NCBI GenBank assembly: GCA_947359465.1
Contig: OX375883.1
Coordinates: forward strand, 14,076,088-14,140,087
Source: Metellina segmentata
Taxonomy: Eukaryota; Arthropoda; Arachnida; Araneae; Tetragnathidae
Direction of reading: 5' to 3'
Length of the DNA: 64,000 nt
Shown here: one piece after another, positions 17,880 to 28,917 of the stretch
How the letters are laid out: the number at the start of each line of letters is the position of its first letter
How positions within the stretch are numbered: position 1 is the first letter of the stretch
Position numbers and translations under genes: made by a program
Notes under the pieces: model-generated
What the model was told of the DNA's origin: nothing
What the model saw: only the letters and a program-made list of their open reading frames with translations
The model's database searches: none

Positions 17880-20240
17880 TGTCTTAAATGATCTCGCTCT
17901 TCGAACGGATTTCATTTCCCAGAAGCGACTCTTCAATGTCTATGAGCACATGTCTTCGACTATGCCAACTTTTCGGAAAGGGTTTTACACATATTTAACA
18001 CTCGTATAGCTTATCACCAGTGTAGATACGCATATGCGTTAGGAAGTTCGAACTGTACGAAAAGTATTTCTTTGAAAATTCACACTCATAGATTCACTAG
18101 TTTCGGAAAGTACGTTTTCGTCAGTTTGAACTAAGAAAACCGCGTGTCTTGCATATTTTACACTCGAAATCTATGTCAAGTGAGGATAAGTACGTTGTCC
18201 TGAGGACGAATTTTCCGAAAAGCGTTCACTTACACTTTTCAAACACATATGGCTTCTTTTCATTTGGAAAACATGTATGATTTCGTAATTGCGAATAGTG
18301 TTTCTTGCACATTTAATACTCGTAGATCTTGCGGGTGGCTAAATATATGGATTCTTAAGTGAACACTTTCAGAAAAGGTTTTTTTTTTTAATATTTTACA
18401 CTCACATCACTTCTTACGTGTGGCTAATCAAAATCTTTTCTTAAGACTGAACTGCGTGAAAAGCTTTTCTTGCATAGTTCGCTCTCTTGTGGTTTATCAT
18501 GTGTTCGTAAGTTCGAAATGTATGAAAATCAATTGCTGCAAAATCGTTGTTTACAATTACTCCTACTTTGAGGGGTAATTGTATACACGTGGGGTAGTTA
18601 TAAACAGCCGACTACAATGTGTTAAATTTCTTTTCTGGAATCTTCGTACTAATTAAGTATCAAAATAGAATAGTACCACGTTAGTTTAGTAAGATGAACA
18701 ATGTTAAATTACTTTATCAACAGTTTAAAAATAGGGATTGAAAGTGCAGATACAAATTTTGTTTACTATTACCCAGCCTTACCCTATGTGTCCTTAAGTG
18801 CCCATTTTTCGAAAACCGTTTCTAACATATTTCGCACTCATATGGCTTCTATTCAGTGTGAATTTGCATGTGTGTTCTTAATTGCCCATTTTGCGCAAAC
18901 TGTTTGTTGCATGTTTCACACTCATATGGCTTCTCTTTAGTGTGTATTCGCATATGTGTTCTCAAGTTTGAATTCTCCGAAAAGACTTTCTTGCATATTT
19001 CACACTCGTATGGCTTCTCTTTTGTGTGAATTCGTGTATGTTTTCTTAAGTGCACGTTTTGAGCAAACCGTTTGTTGCATATTTCACACTCATATGGCTT
19101 CTCTTCAGTGTGTATTCGTCTATGTGTTCTCAAGTTTGAATTCTCTGAAAAGACTTTCTTGCATATTTCACACTCGTATGGCTTCTCTTTTGTGTGGATA
19201 CGCATATGTGCTCTTAAGTGTACATTTTGCGAAAACCGTTTTTTGCATAGTTCGCACTCGAATGGCTTCTCTTCAATATGTATTCGCATATGTGTTCTCA
19301 AGTTTGAACTGTCCGAAAAGACTTTCTTGCATATTTCACACTTGTATGGCTTCTCTTTTGTGTGAATTCGCATATGGTTTTTTAAGTGCCCATTTTGCGC
19401 AAACCGTTTGTTGCATATTTCACACTCGTATGGCTTCTCTTCAGTGTGTATTCGCATATGTATTCTCAAGTACGAATTGTCCGAAAACACTTTCTTGCAT
19501 ATTTCACACTCGTATGGCTTCTCTTTTGTGTGGATGCGCATGTGTTTTCTTAAGGGTACATTTTGCGAAAACCGTTTTTTGCATATTTGACACTCATATG
19601 GCTTCTCTTCAGTGTGTATTCGCATATGTATTCTCAAGTTTGAATTGTACGAAAAGACTTTCTTGCATATTGCACACTCGTATGGCCTCTCTTTTGTGTG
19701 GATACGCATATGTGTTCTTAAGGGCCTAATTTGCAAAAACCGTTTTTTGCATATTTCACACTCGTATGGCTTCTCTTTCGTGTGGATACGCATATGTGTT
19801 CTTAACGGCCCATTTTTCGAAAACCGTTTTTTGCACATTTTGCACTGGAATGGCTTCTCTTCAGTGTGTATTCGCATATGTAGTCTTAAGTATGAATTGT
19901 CCGAAAAGACTTTCTTGCATATTACACACTCATATCGCTTCTCTCCAGTGTGGATTAGCATGTGGTTATAAGTTTGAAATGCGCAAATATCGTTTGCTGC
20001 ATATTCCACACTGGTATGGGTTTTCGCAAGTGTGGATCAGTCTGTTTTTTAAATCTTCAAGAGCGCGAAAAGCATTTCTTCCATATTTGACAATCATATG
20101 GTTTGTATCAGGTATGAATTCGCGTACATGTTCTTTAGCTCGAATTATGCAAAAAGCGTTGGTTGCATATTTCACACTTGTATGGCTTCTCAATGATGTG
20201 GTCATATATGAATTAACTGAAAAACGTTTCACTGCAAACT
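17880..20240 (-). pseudogene. C2H2 zinc-finger locus, damaged at both ends
   Basis: The intact array at 18849-20009 is part of a longer damaged array. Upstream, 19966-20232 encodes degenerate fingers ending in CGICSKRYLRISNL. This joins the array only through a frameshift near 19970, and several of its Cys/His residues are lost. Downstream, after the stop, a 14th finger (CEIC ... KRFSKNGHLRTH) follows in frame behind two TAG codons. More relics follow at 17970-18600, including FSYSSNFLTHMRIYTGDKLY and CVKPFPKSWHSRRH near 17950-18060. No BTB, KRAB, ZAD or other effector domain was found. It is probably a relic of a lineage-specific poly-zinc-finger gene, or a two-exon gene with errors. Confidence 0.75.
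18849..20009 (-). CDS. 13-finger C2H2 zinc-finger array
   Basis: An open frame of 386 codons holding 13 C2H2 fingers, each of the CX2CX12HX3H type and 28 residues in period. Such proteins bind DNA in the nucleus through one helix per finger. Fingers mostly alternate between a KKVFS type and a KKRFS/NKRFA type, so the duplicated unit is a pair (168 bp). Twelve linkers depart from canonical TGEKP and read TEEKP or TKEKP; only the first is TGEK. The left limit is not an ATG. The frame entering it continues from an upstream finger by frameshift, so the true start is further right or lost. The stop falls in the linker after finger 13. Confidence 0.85.
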   Translation of the reverse strand: MEYAANDICAFQTYNHMLIHTGEKRYECVICKKVFSDNSYLRLHMRIHTEEKPFQCKMCKKRFSKNGPLRTHMRIHTKEKPYECEICKKRFLQIRPLRTHMRIHTKERPYECAICKKVFSYNSNLRIHMRIHTEEKPYECQICKKRFSQNVPLRKHMRIHTKEKPYECEICKKVFSDNSYLRIHMRIHTEEKPYECEICNKRFAQNGHLKNHMRIHTKEKPYKCEICKKVFSDSSNLRTHMRIHIEEKPFECELCKKRFSQNVHLRAHMRIHTKEKPYECEICKKVFSENSNLRTHRRIHTEEKPYECEICNKRFAQNVHLRKHTRIHTKEKPYECEICKKVFSENSNLRTHMRIHTKEKPYECETCNKQFAQNGQLRTHMQIHTE

Positions 20241-22085
20241 TGAACAGTTCAAGCTTTTGTTCGTATCATGTTTTCCTAAAGCTGTATTGATTAGTATTTT
20301 ATTTACAAACACTTGTTGTCTTGCACGTACACATACGGTTGTGTCCTAGAATTTTTGCATTTGATTCGTTACTGGAATATCAGATTTAGAACAGATCTCT
20401 GTTGGCTGTGATGTTTTCACGATTTGGTGGAGTCCGCTCTCTTATAAGGTACTTTCACTCTGAAACAAATATTTCGAGACATCTAATAATATAGCTCTCT
20501 TGATATCATCCGGGTCTCTACAGATGGTAAAATTGATTTTATTAGATTTCCAACGTTACCTTCAGTTTTCTTCATTCCTATATATTTCTTGTATCTCGTA
20601 ACAGTTCCGATGAACAGTATGTCCTCATATCGTAATACGGATCTCGAGGGACTTTTGGAGCAGATAGATTCTGAACCCAAAGGTATCACGTTACTCGGCC
20701 ATAGAATCGACTGATAGGATACAGAACAACATTTTCTAGTATATTTTCAGTTGCAGGCTTTTTCACATTTCGGTCGAACTGAGATCCAGGATCACATTCA
20801 ATAAGCTTACGACATACTTAAAATACCTGGAATAGAAATGATAAAATTTATTTGAGGGTTATATTAGTAAATTCCAGTAGGATTTCAGGCACCACAGTAA
20901 ATTAAAAGGGACAAAAAGTCTTAAATCTTATGAAAAATTACACTTATTTGATTTAATGTTTTACACATATAAATTGCGTGTTCACTAATGCATGATACAA
21001 ATGAAACTTTTAAGCAATAATTATTGTGCTAGCGACGACGAAAACCCATTCAATGCAATTTGAAATAGGATTGCAGAAACGAACTGTGTTTGATCGGTTT
21101 CCCCTGATACCTGTACGTGCCTGAAGACCTTGTCGTCAAAATCCAAAACGACCGAGTATCATTAGTATTAGAAACAGTAGTACAGTAGGGTAGAGGGGAA
21201 ATAATTCTTTCCCCTCTAACCCTACTACTACTTTCTTTGACGCGACAAATTTAATATCCATAACAGCACACAAGAAGAATAGAACACACTATGCTACATA
21301 CTCGTTCAAATCAAATCGTTGATGACTCAAGTCTTTCACGTGGATTTTCACACCGAAAGTACCACCACCAATCATTACTTGCCTACACATGCGTCGACGA
21401 GGAATATCCAAATTTCACACCTTCCCTTAGAAGGTCAGAAAGTTAGTTCCTTAATTTTTCTTATCGCATTAAAAGCCAGTGTAAAATATGTTTGTGTCCC
21501 AAATGACCACAGCAAAAACTAGCGATCACATGCTGAAGCTCACATAAACTGACAACTCAGACATGAATAAAAGAAAGTAAACAGATATGCAATACGATAT
21601 TAGCCATAACCATAATACACGAAAATATACATGACACACAAAATGACTAACACATGAATATATACATGTCCCAAGATTGTTACCCAATTTATTGTTTTAC
21701 CATTTGGAGAAAAGTAGGCTATGTAAATTGCAAAATTACTCCAAAACAGATAAGTTATTAAGGTAAGTGAACAAAATTATCACATAACAATTTAAGCGGT
21801 TTCAGTTTTCAATTTGCTTTTGACCCCTCTAAATAAAAATCCAAGCCCCGAATTTCTGTGAGTTGAATAATAACGTAGATACAAGAGTTTGCATTTTAAG
21901 GGGGCCGCATCTAATTTGAGATCGGTAACTGACGCATTGCGATATTAGTGCGACACAAGTAAAGAACATCGTAAAATGCAAACTGAAAGAAAAACATGCT
22001 ATGAAATTGCTATTTATTTCGGAAAAAAGCAATAAAATTAAACATAGTTATGTACAATTTGAACCGTTATTTTAGCACTTTGATT
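20241..22085. other. No gene recognised; one strong hairpin
   Basis: Only short frames without motifs. At 21185-21227 a hairpin is formed by gtagggtagaggggaaa and tttcccctctaaccctac, about 17 pairs with one bulged base and a six-base loop. Confidence 0.5.
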
Positions 22086-22089
22086 AAGT

Positions 22090-22150
22090 TAGAGGTGCAC
22101 AACCTTGCGGCCCGCGAATCATCAATTTGCGGCCCGCAAACTAATTTTGA
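22090..22150. mobile_element. Possible hAT-type element end
   Basis: The sequence ggtgcacaaccttgcggccc, repeated in part as tttgcggcccgcaaac, resembles the GC-rich terminal region of hAT-family elements. Neither a partner end nor a target duplication was found. Confidence 0.3.
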
Positions 22151-22970
22151 CTAAACTTCCAAGAGGATTTAAGTTAAGAAGCATTTAGAATCAGTGTTAA
22201 GAGTTTCTACTAGCTGTATTGAACCTAAAATACCTAAATTAGTTAGTAAAACTCAGTATCAGCCATCCCATTAGCAAGCTGTAACATAATTATTGTTTAT
22301 GCTTTAGAAATTTTAATATTAAATGTATTTGATGCTGTAATTTTTATTTCTAACTTTACTGATATTATTAAAATTTGTGATACTCAGCTTTATTGCTCAT
22401 TGGACTACTACTGTTATTAAATTTATAACCTAAAATAATTGGCTGAAGTACATATGACGTTCTTGAGACACATTCTTAAAAGTAATCCTAAATGATTGAT
22501 CATTGTAAATGTTTGTTAACTTCTTTTTTAATTTATTTACAATATCCTTCATTTAGCTCCTATATTTTTTGAGAAAACATTTGTAAGTTTAAGTGATTAT
22601 TTGTTATAAGCAAGTAATGAAGTTAAAGAATATTGGACTGTAGTTTTCAATTTATCAGCAGCTGAGAAGCAGGTTCAGAAGCTAATCTTGCGGGCAATTT
22701 GTATTTCGGGTCAATGCAACTTATTCGATTTTAAACTTATATGTGGAATTAAATAATTTCTGGGATCAGAACAAATTCTTTTTAATCATCTGTTGAAGTT
22801 AAAAATTCTTAATTATTCTGATAGTCGGCTAATTCAGTACTGGTACAGGTTTTCGAAGGTTGTTTAATCTGTCCGTGATGATTTCTTTAACAAATGAACA
22901 ATTGTTTGAATTTAGAATGATGCAAACTTTCTGCATTTTGCAATCGCAGGGCTACTAACAGGTTTCAAGG
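22151..22970. other. No gene recognised
   Basis: AT-rich DNA with no readable frame or repeat that could be supported. Confidence 0.4.
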
Positions 22971-23050
22971 TCTAAAAAGGTGACAAAAGTGACTAATTGA
23001 GTAGAAAAAGTGACTAATCGAGCAAGAAAAAGTGACAAATAACAAGTATA
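22971..23050 (+). mobile_element. End fragment related to the 31.4-kb hAT element
   Basis: Shares caggttt-aaggt followed by repeated aaagtgactaat words and agtgacaaataacaa with the left end of the hAT relic at 31367-31465. It is therefore a second copy of that terminal region. The rest of the element is not recognisable here. Confidence 0.6.
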
Positions 23051-23324
23051 TCTCTCTATATTAAAAAAAAGTTACCGCCGACGCCGCAGGATTGAAAACT
23101 GTGTTGTTTAGCTCGATTCTTAGACGGTTTCCCGAGAAAGTACTGATGGGAAAAAAACGAAATTAACATGGTTTGTTCTTCATCGTATTCCCTGGACGAT
23201 TATTAAGATTTTTTCTGATGCAGCTATTAGTTTAGGGTTTATTAAGTGTCAAAATTGAAGAAGCGAAATTTCTTCCGCAAGTGAGCAAAACACATACAAA
23301 TTTTCAGTCTTCAGCCGTGAGTTT

Positions 23325-24000
23325 TTTTTTAAAAGTACCTCTCAACGTACATTTTTGCAGCTCGTTGAGTTTTTTTTTTAATATTTTAATTTGGTTCTTC
23401 ATAATAATTTTTTTAAATTCTGGAAAAATCGGGACATTTTTGTTATTTTTTTTTAAACTGCCAAATCTATGTCTTATTACTATTAGTTTTTAATTTTTTA
23501 AATATCACAGTATACCTCAGAATGTACTTTTCTTACGGTACTATTATTTTTTAAATCGGTTAATAATTAAATTGGATGCGATCAAAAGTTGGTCATAGAA
23601 AATTCGGAATCTTTGGATATTTTTGCTACTTTTTGTTACAACCGTTATATCTACAGCAAAACCCATTATTTTTTTAATTTGAGAACATCACTGAATACAT
23701 TACATTACACTCTTTCTTATGGTACAATTATTTTTCAAATTGGTTTATAAATAAAATCGATGCAATTAAAAGTTGGTCATACAATTTTCGGAACTTTCAG
23801 ATTGTAACTTCCAATAGAAAACTAAAACGGTCATATCTATATCGTATTACTGTTAGTTTTTATTTTAAAAATATCGCAGTATACCTCAGAATGTACTCTT
23901 TTTTACGGTACAATTATTTTTAAAATTGGTTCATAAATAAATTTGATGCAATCAAAAGTTGGTGACACAAATTTCGTATTTTTCAGTTCGCATAGCAGGT
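23325..24000. repeat. Diverged tandem repeat, about 170-190 bp, four copies
   Basis: Each copy carries a cagtatacctcagaatgtac-like word (about 23333, 23508, 23689, 23877). After it come a ttacggtacaattattttt-like stretch, ggttnataaataaa and caaaagttggtcata. Copies are strongly diverged. No coding function is apparent. Confidence 0.65.
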
Positions 24001-24590
24001 TTTGCAAGCAGTAGTGGGTTCATTTTTGACTATCGGGTTTGCCAGATATCAAATTTATCATAGCAACAATTGCCATCAAACGAAATTGAGACATAAATAC
24101 AAAATAACACAGTTAATGTGATTAATAATTTATTAAATAAAAAATTCAACTGAGCTTTCTATTTGAAAGGATGAAAGTTTAAACACAATGAATATCTTTT
24201 ATTTTGCAAAATGCACCCTGAAACAGTCACCTTTCACTTTAAGAGTAGTGACACATAACAAATATTTATTTAATCAGACTAATTTAGGTCTCACTTACAC
24301 TTACTGATACATTTGTTAACATGATTATGTTAATTAGTCAAGAAAAACTATGGAGGATGTCAACTTGTGTTTTAAAGTTAAACAAATGTCTTATCTTTTG
24401 CTCTCGTTTTGAAAATTCATATTTTAAATTTATTGTCATGCAACACACAATGATATTTAGTAAAATAAATATTAATTTACAATATCACAAATTCCGATTG
24501 TTTACTTAATTAAATATTAGTTTACATGTCCTGTCACAAACTCAATTTTTTATTTAACAAATTTATAGGCCCTACAAAAATTTAAATTTA
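24001..24590. other. No gene recognised
   Basis: AT-rich sequence with chance frames only. Confidence 0.4.
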
Positions 24591-24594
24591 AAAA

Positions 24595-24716
24595 AATCCG
24601 ATTTTTGATTTAAAGCAAATAAATCCGATTTAAATCAAATAAATCCGATTTAAATCAAATAAATCCGATTTAAATCAAATAAATCCGATAAATTGATTTT
24701 TTTTTCACCCTGGTTA
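24595..24716. repeat. 20-bp tandem repeat next to a hAT-like end
   Basis: The unit aaatccgatttaaatcaaat is repeated about four times from 24621. It is followed by ataaattgatttttttttcaccctg; the terminal caccctg reads cagggtg outward, a typical hAT/MITE end. No left end was identified. Confidence 0.65.
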
Positions 24717-25640
24717 TTAGTATATACATTGCCTACCTATCTCCAAATGTTAAAACAATAAATTGTGTAACAACCTTTTTGGGACAATATGTATATTTTA
24801 CCTTAGTGTGCATAGGAGTGCACACTCCTGTCAGTATGTTTTTATATTGCTACTTTTATTACTATTTCTCAATTTTATGAAATGTACTTGCTCCCATATG
24901 ACCTAATATATCTTTCTATTTGTTCTTTATGGTGTTTGGGGGAGTGTATGAGTAATTTTTAGCGTAGTGCTGCTGCTAATACGTAGAAAACACCATTTTG
25001 TGTTAACTGGGTCAGGCTCCTCCTGGTGATCCATTCATAACACCCCTTCCTTTTCTTACTACCTTTTAAACCTAATTTTTTTCTAATTAATTTAAATTTC
25101 CTCTGATATCAATGTTATATTGCTCAGTATTCTATGTCTGCAGCTTCAGCGCGCTAGCATGGTAAGTTTTAAATCGTTTCTACGATGAATACCCCAGGCT
25201 GTTTAGTTCTTAGTTTTTACTTCTAAGTATTTGAATGTTATTAGTACCGTAACTTGGGATTACTTGAGCCCTGGGCGTTACTAGAACCCCCAAACAAAAA
25301 AATGTTTTCAACTGTCCTGGTTCTACAGTTTTTAAGCTACACACTTAGTAAACTTTTTCTCTGCTCGGTAGCAGCACTAGACATCGCCTGAGATGCTCCA
25401 CTACTGCCTGGTTTTCCCGCTATTTTCTAGTAAAGGTTATGTTAGTGTGTGGTAAATAAACAAATTTTTGTGAGCTGCAAACTTCCATGTGTAGTTCTTT
25501 GTGCATCAAAGTTATATTAACAAGGTAAAGGTAATTTTCCATGTCATTCCTCAAGAAATTAACACTAGTTTTAGCTGAATATAGAACCTCTTAAGTTAGT
25601 GAAATTCGCAAATATTGAGTAGTGTGCTGATATCTCACAA
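24717..25640. other. No gene recognised; possible transposon left end
   Basis: Mostly AT-rich. At 25252-25292 the words gggattacttgagccc and gttactagaaccccc resemble the arms of the hairpin at 25641-25689. They may belong to the terminal region of the decayed element that follows. Confidence 0.35.
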
Positions 25641-25689
25641 ATAGGGGTTACTTGAACCCAGTCCGAAAATGAGTTCAAGTAACCCCTAT
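25641..25689. other. Perfect 17-bp stem hairpin
   Basis: ataggggttacttgaac (25641-25657) and its exact reverse complement (25673-25689) flank a 15-base loop. It lies just upstream of decayed coding sequence and could be a terminal or regulatory part of that element. Confidence 0.8.
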
Positions 25690-26827
25690 ATGCACTGTAA
25701 CGTTACAGCAGTCTAAAGATTAGCGAGAAAAAGGAATTAAATTAAAGCAAGGAGAAAAGTTGTGCAGAAGATGTAGCCCATTTATTTATAGCAGTGATGT
25801 AGATCAAGAGTGATGTTGAAGACAGTTGCATTCAACCTGAAGATATTGGGATAAGTTTGGAAGAAAATACCAGTTTGTAGAAAAGATAAGTCATAGAAAA
25901 ACTGAACACATCTCTTACTGAGGCAAGTTGTTCCCCATTAAAATTACATGGTTTACCTGAACATAGCAAGACACGTAATGGAAAGAGGACGATAGAAAAT
26001 GTTGAGGAAAATGGTCATGATAAATTGAAAAAAGTGGTACATGTTGAAATTGTAACTAAAGAGACTGAAGCAGAGATGGTAATTAAAAGTAAAGCTGTTG
26101 ACATGAACAAACTTGTGGAGGTGGACAAAAAATTTCATGATGTACACCTGAAGGACAAAGCACAAATACAGATGCTAACCCTTCCTGCTTTTTTTTAATA
26201 GCCACAAAAAAATTCAAGAAACATTTAGTGCATCTGATTATTCAGTTTGCCAGGCACAGAAGATTTTTAAAGAAAGAGGAATTTTAGTGAAAAAAAAGCT
26301 TCCTCCTAAAACTGTAAGTAAGGTTCTAAAATTTGATCAGTGACGAGCAGTCTGGAATAATGCTGGGAAAGAAAGATGTGGTCAGCTTTAATTCGAAAAG
26401 AGTATCATAGGAAAAGCAGCTAATACTGAGCAACCTCCAAGAATTTTATGCAGGTTTCAAGAAGGAATATCCAAGTGATAAAGTAGGCTTCTCAAAGTTT
26501 TACACTTTGAGGCCAAAGTGGTGTGTTTTGACTGGTTCTAGTGGAAACCACAGTATATGTGTGTATACCATTCACAGAATGACATTTTACTTCGGCAAGA
26601 AGACAAGTATAAGGATATAATGAAGCTTCTACTCTGTAAGGATCCAAAGAGCTGCTCAGAGAAATGCTCAGACACTAATAAATGTCCTACAAGCAATAAT
26701 CTTAAATATAATCGCTAGCCAAAATATTTGTTCATCACTGATGACAATTGAATTTGTAGGTTTTTTAATATAAACAAGGGCAAAAAAATTTCCCTACAGC
26801 TGCTTGAATTTCCCCTGAACCTCGTTC

Positions 26828-27419
26828 ACGCTGTACCATATGGTACTACCCGACACTTTTCTCTAACACGTGGACGCTGGAATGTTTTGCAATGCAAAAA
26901 CAACTTCAGACTTTGCACGTGCGGGTTTTGAGAAAATACCGAAAGAGTATTTTCTCATCGGCGGCCAGGCGTTCCGTTTGATCCATCGACACAACTGGAG
27001 TTTCCGTCGGTTCCGTTTGATCCATCAACACAACTGGAGTTTCCGTAGGTTCCATAATCCCATGTCTGAAATGAAGATTTGCTGTGGGGAACCCAAGTCG
27101 GTTACAAACAGTTTTTGCATCTGTGTGGGGGTGTCTTGAGAGGACATAAACATCTCTCGAGGGCTCGGAATTCACCCCCCTCTCGTTTGCAGCTGTGCGG
27201 TTCTGCGGAACCAAGAGAACGTGGATTTAGGCAGAAGACTGATTCGAGATTCAACGAGAGACAGACGTCTCTATTTGCGATTGTTACTTTGGCTCCAGGC
27301 AGGAATTCCGACTATCGATGGCTGTGCCCTTAATTAATCTTCTAAATATTTAATTTATCTAAATAAATAGTTTAATTTTAAACCAGCTGTCCGTCTAATT
27401 CTTACATGACGGTACAACA
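26828..27419 (-). mobile_element. Solo-LTR-like insertion with 5-bp target duplication
   Basis: Flanked by cgttc at 26823-26827 and 27420-27424. Removing it joins the decayed coding frame across the site (EFPLNLV on the left, RTYFALLQRYLW on the right). On the minus strand it starts TGTTGTACCGTC, as an LTR would, but ends in ...CAGCGT, not CA. It is 592 bp and has no coding capacity; an AT-rich part near 27330-27380 may hold promoter or poly-A signals. Family unknown. Confidence 0.65.
26971..27048. repeat. 39-bp tandem duplication inside the LTR-like insertion
   Basis: gttccgtttgatccatc begins each unit at 26971 and 27010. The two copies differ at a few bases, and a partial third start occurs at 27049. 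Confidence 0.85.
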
Positions 27420-27800
27420 CGTTCGGACATACTTTGCACTTCTGCAAAGATACCTTTGGACTTCTGAATCTTCTACTTTGCATCCTGTGGTAGTGCATTA
27501 TAAAAGTACTGACGGAGAGATGATCTCGTCCTATCGTATTGTTCTGATGATTTAAAGCATAATGTGAATATAGTATACAAAACTCAAAAAATAATTTTTA
27601 AATACATAAAAGATAACTTTTTTGCATCAAACAGATACATAACTTTAGTGATGGCTGTGCAGCACAGTACAAAAATAAGTTCAACTCCCTAAATATATGT
27701 CCTGATCAGGAAAATTTCCAATTAGACGCACAGTGGTCTTTCTTTGCCACTAGTCATGGCAAGTCAGAATGTGATGGTATGGGTGAAACCTATCAGAGGC

Positions 27801-28917
27801 AATATTATGTTACTTTTGTAATGAACAACTTTATTTCAATTACTTTTTCTGTTACAGCTATGGATTGTAGGAAAGTTGTACAAAATGGCTACACATTAGC
27901 CATTCCCCCCCCCCCCCCACACACACACAATGCCCAAAAAGCATAAAATGGTCATCACCAGGAATTTTTTAAAAATTCTTTGTTGAGAAAGAGTCATGTC
28001 TTTGCAATAATTTTCAACACGAAAAAACTTTTTGTTTAAATCATACCCACATGTTGCCGAAAATTCAGGTTTTCTTCACCTTGTTTTTTCACCAAAAAAA
28101 CTAAACCACAAGTACATTTATAAATTTTTTTAGGCATTTATAAAAAATTTTGCGTGCATTTTTTTCTGAAATTCTGGAAACCTTTTGAGCTCTGTGTAAA
28201 ATTTCAAAGAAATCTGATCATTGGTTATGGAGAAAAAAATAAAATGTACACAAGGGTATTTTGGGTCGAGGGTCTGAAGAACAGCAGGCAACAGATTTTA
28301 CATGACTTCGAAGTGCTATAAAATTACAACCGTTTGAAATAGAGGGGGGAAACTTAAGGGGGCTTCTTTCAATCATAAGGGAAGGGTGCACACCAAATTT
28401 CATTAACATCCGTGACGAAGGGCGACATGACCACGTTGAACTGACAAGGAATGACTCAATGATCTGTTTTCTATCATGATATTCAGAAAACGTAACTACA
28501 TGTTTATTGCTGACATACAGAAAATGTATAGGCAAGTGCTAACTAACCCCAACCAGAGAGATTTGCTGACGATTCTTTGGAAAGGTGGTATTAATGACTG
28601 TGTCAAGACGTATCAACTGGGCATAGTGACTTAGGATCACATAAAAATAGATACAAATGCATGAAACAGTAGTAAAAGATTCTTCTGCACATTGATAACG
28701 CAAAGTATCTAGCATTGTATATTAAAATACTTTCATTAGAGTATACACAGTAGCAGATTGTGCACCAATAAATTTTCAATTGAGATACAGTGGTAACAGT
28801 TTCCATGGGAAATATATAAATACGAAATTATAAAATAAATTACATTTTTATTTAATCATTTGAAAACTTAACAGTTGTAATTAGTACACAATGATAGATA
28901 CCAAATGTGCCACTAAA
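27801..28917. other. No gene recognised; C/CA microsatellite
   Basis: A run of about 13 C followed by a short (CA)n lies at about 27907-27931. The rest shows only short frames. The minus frame at 28218-28535 is open but has no recognisable motif. Confidence 0.45.

Larger units (their letters stand above)
25740..27800 (+). pseudogene. Decayed repetitive gene family, probably transposon-derived
   Basis: Plus-strand protein relics occur in changing frames: GEKLCRRCSPFI; FSASDYSVCQAQKIFKERG; KVGFSKFYTLRPKWCVLTGS; NHSICVCTIH; KDIMKLLLCKDPKSCSEKC. After the insertion at 26828-27419 come QRYLWTSESSTLHPVVVHYK, then FSDGCAAQYKNKFNSLN and FFATSHGKSECDG. I recognise this order from repetitive proteins found in many arthropod and other invertebrate genomes. 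The mobile-element superfamily is not known to me. At least three frameshifts and several stops make it dead. Confidence 0.65.

Noticed and set aside
18956..19971. Long plus-strand frames (257, 174, 119 and 97 codons) rich in HTHMASL/SYGFS repeats
   Set aside because: They are the antisense of the regular 28-residue zinc-finger repeat on the minus strand; repetitive DNA keeps antisense frames open.
24595..24690. Regular 20-bp repeats resembling a CRISPR array
   Set aside because: There are no spacers; units are directly adjacent, AT-rich, and end at a hAT-like terminus in a eukaryotic genome.
26832..27416. Solo LTR bounded by tgtacc...ggtaca
   Set aside because: These ends give no clean duplication and do not restore the interrupted frame; 26828-27419 with cgttc does both.
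28218..28535. 105-codon minus frame
   Set aside because: No motif, no supported start or neighbours; composition fits a chance frame in a decayed repeat region.
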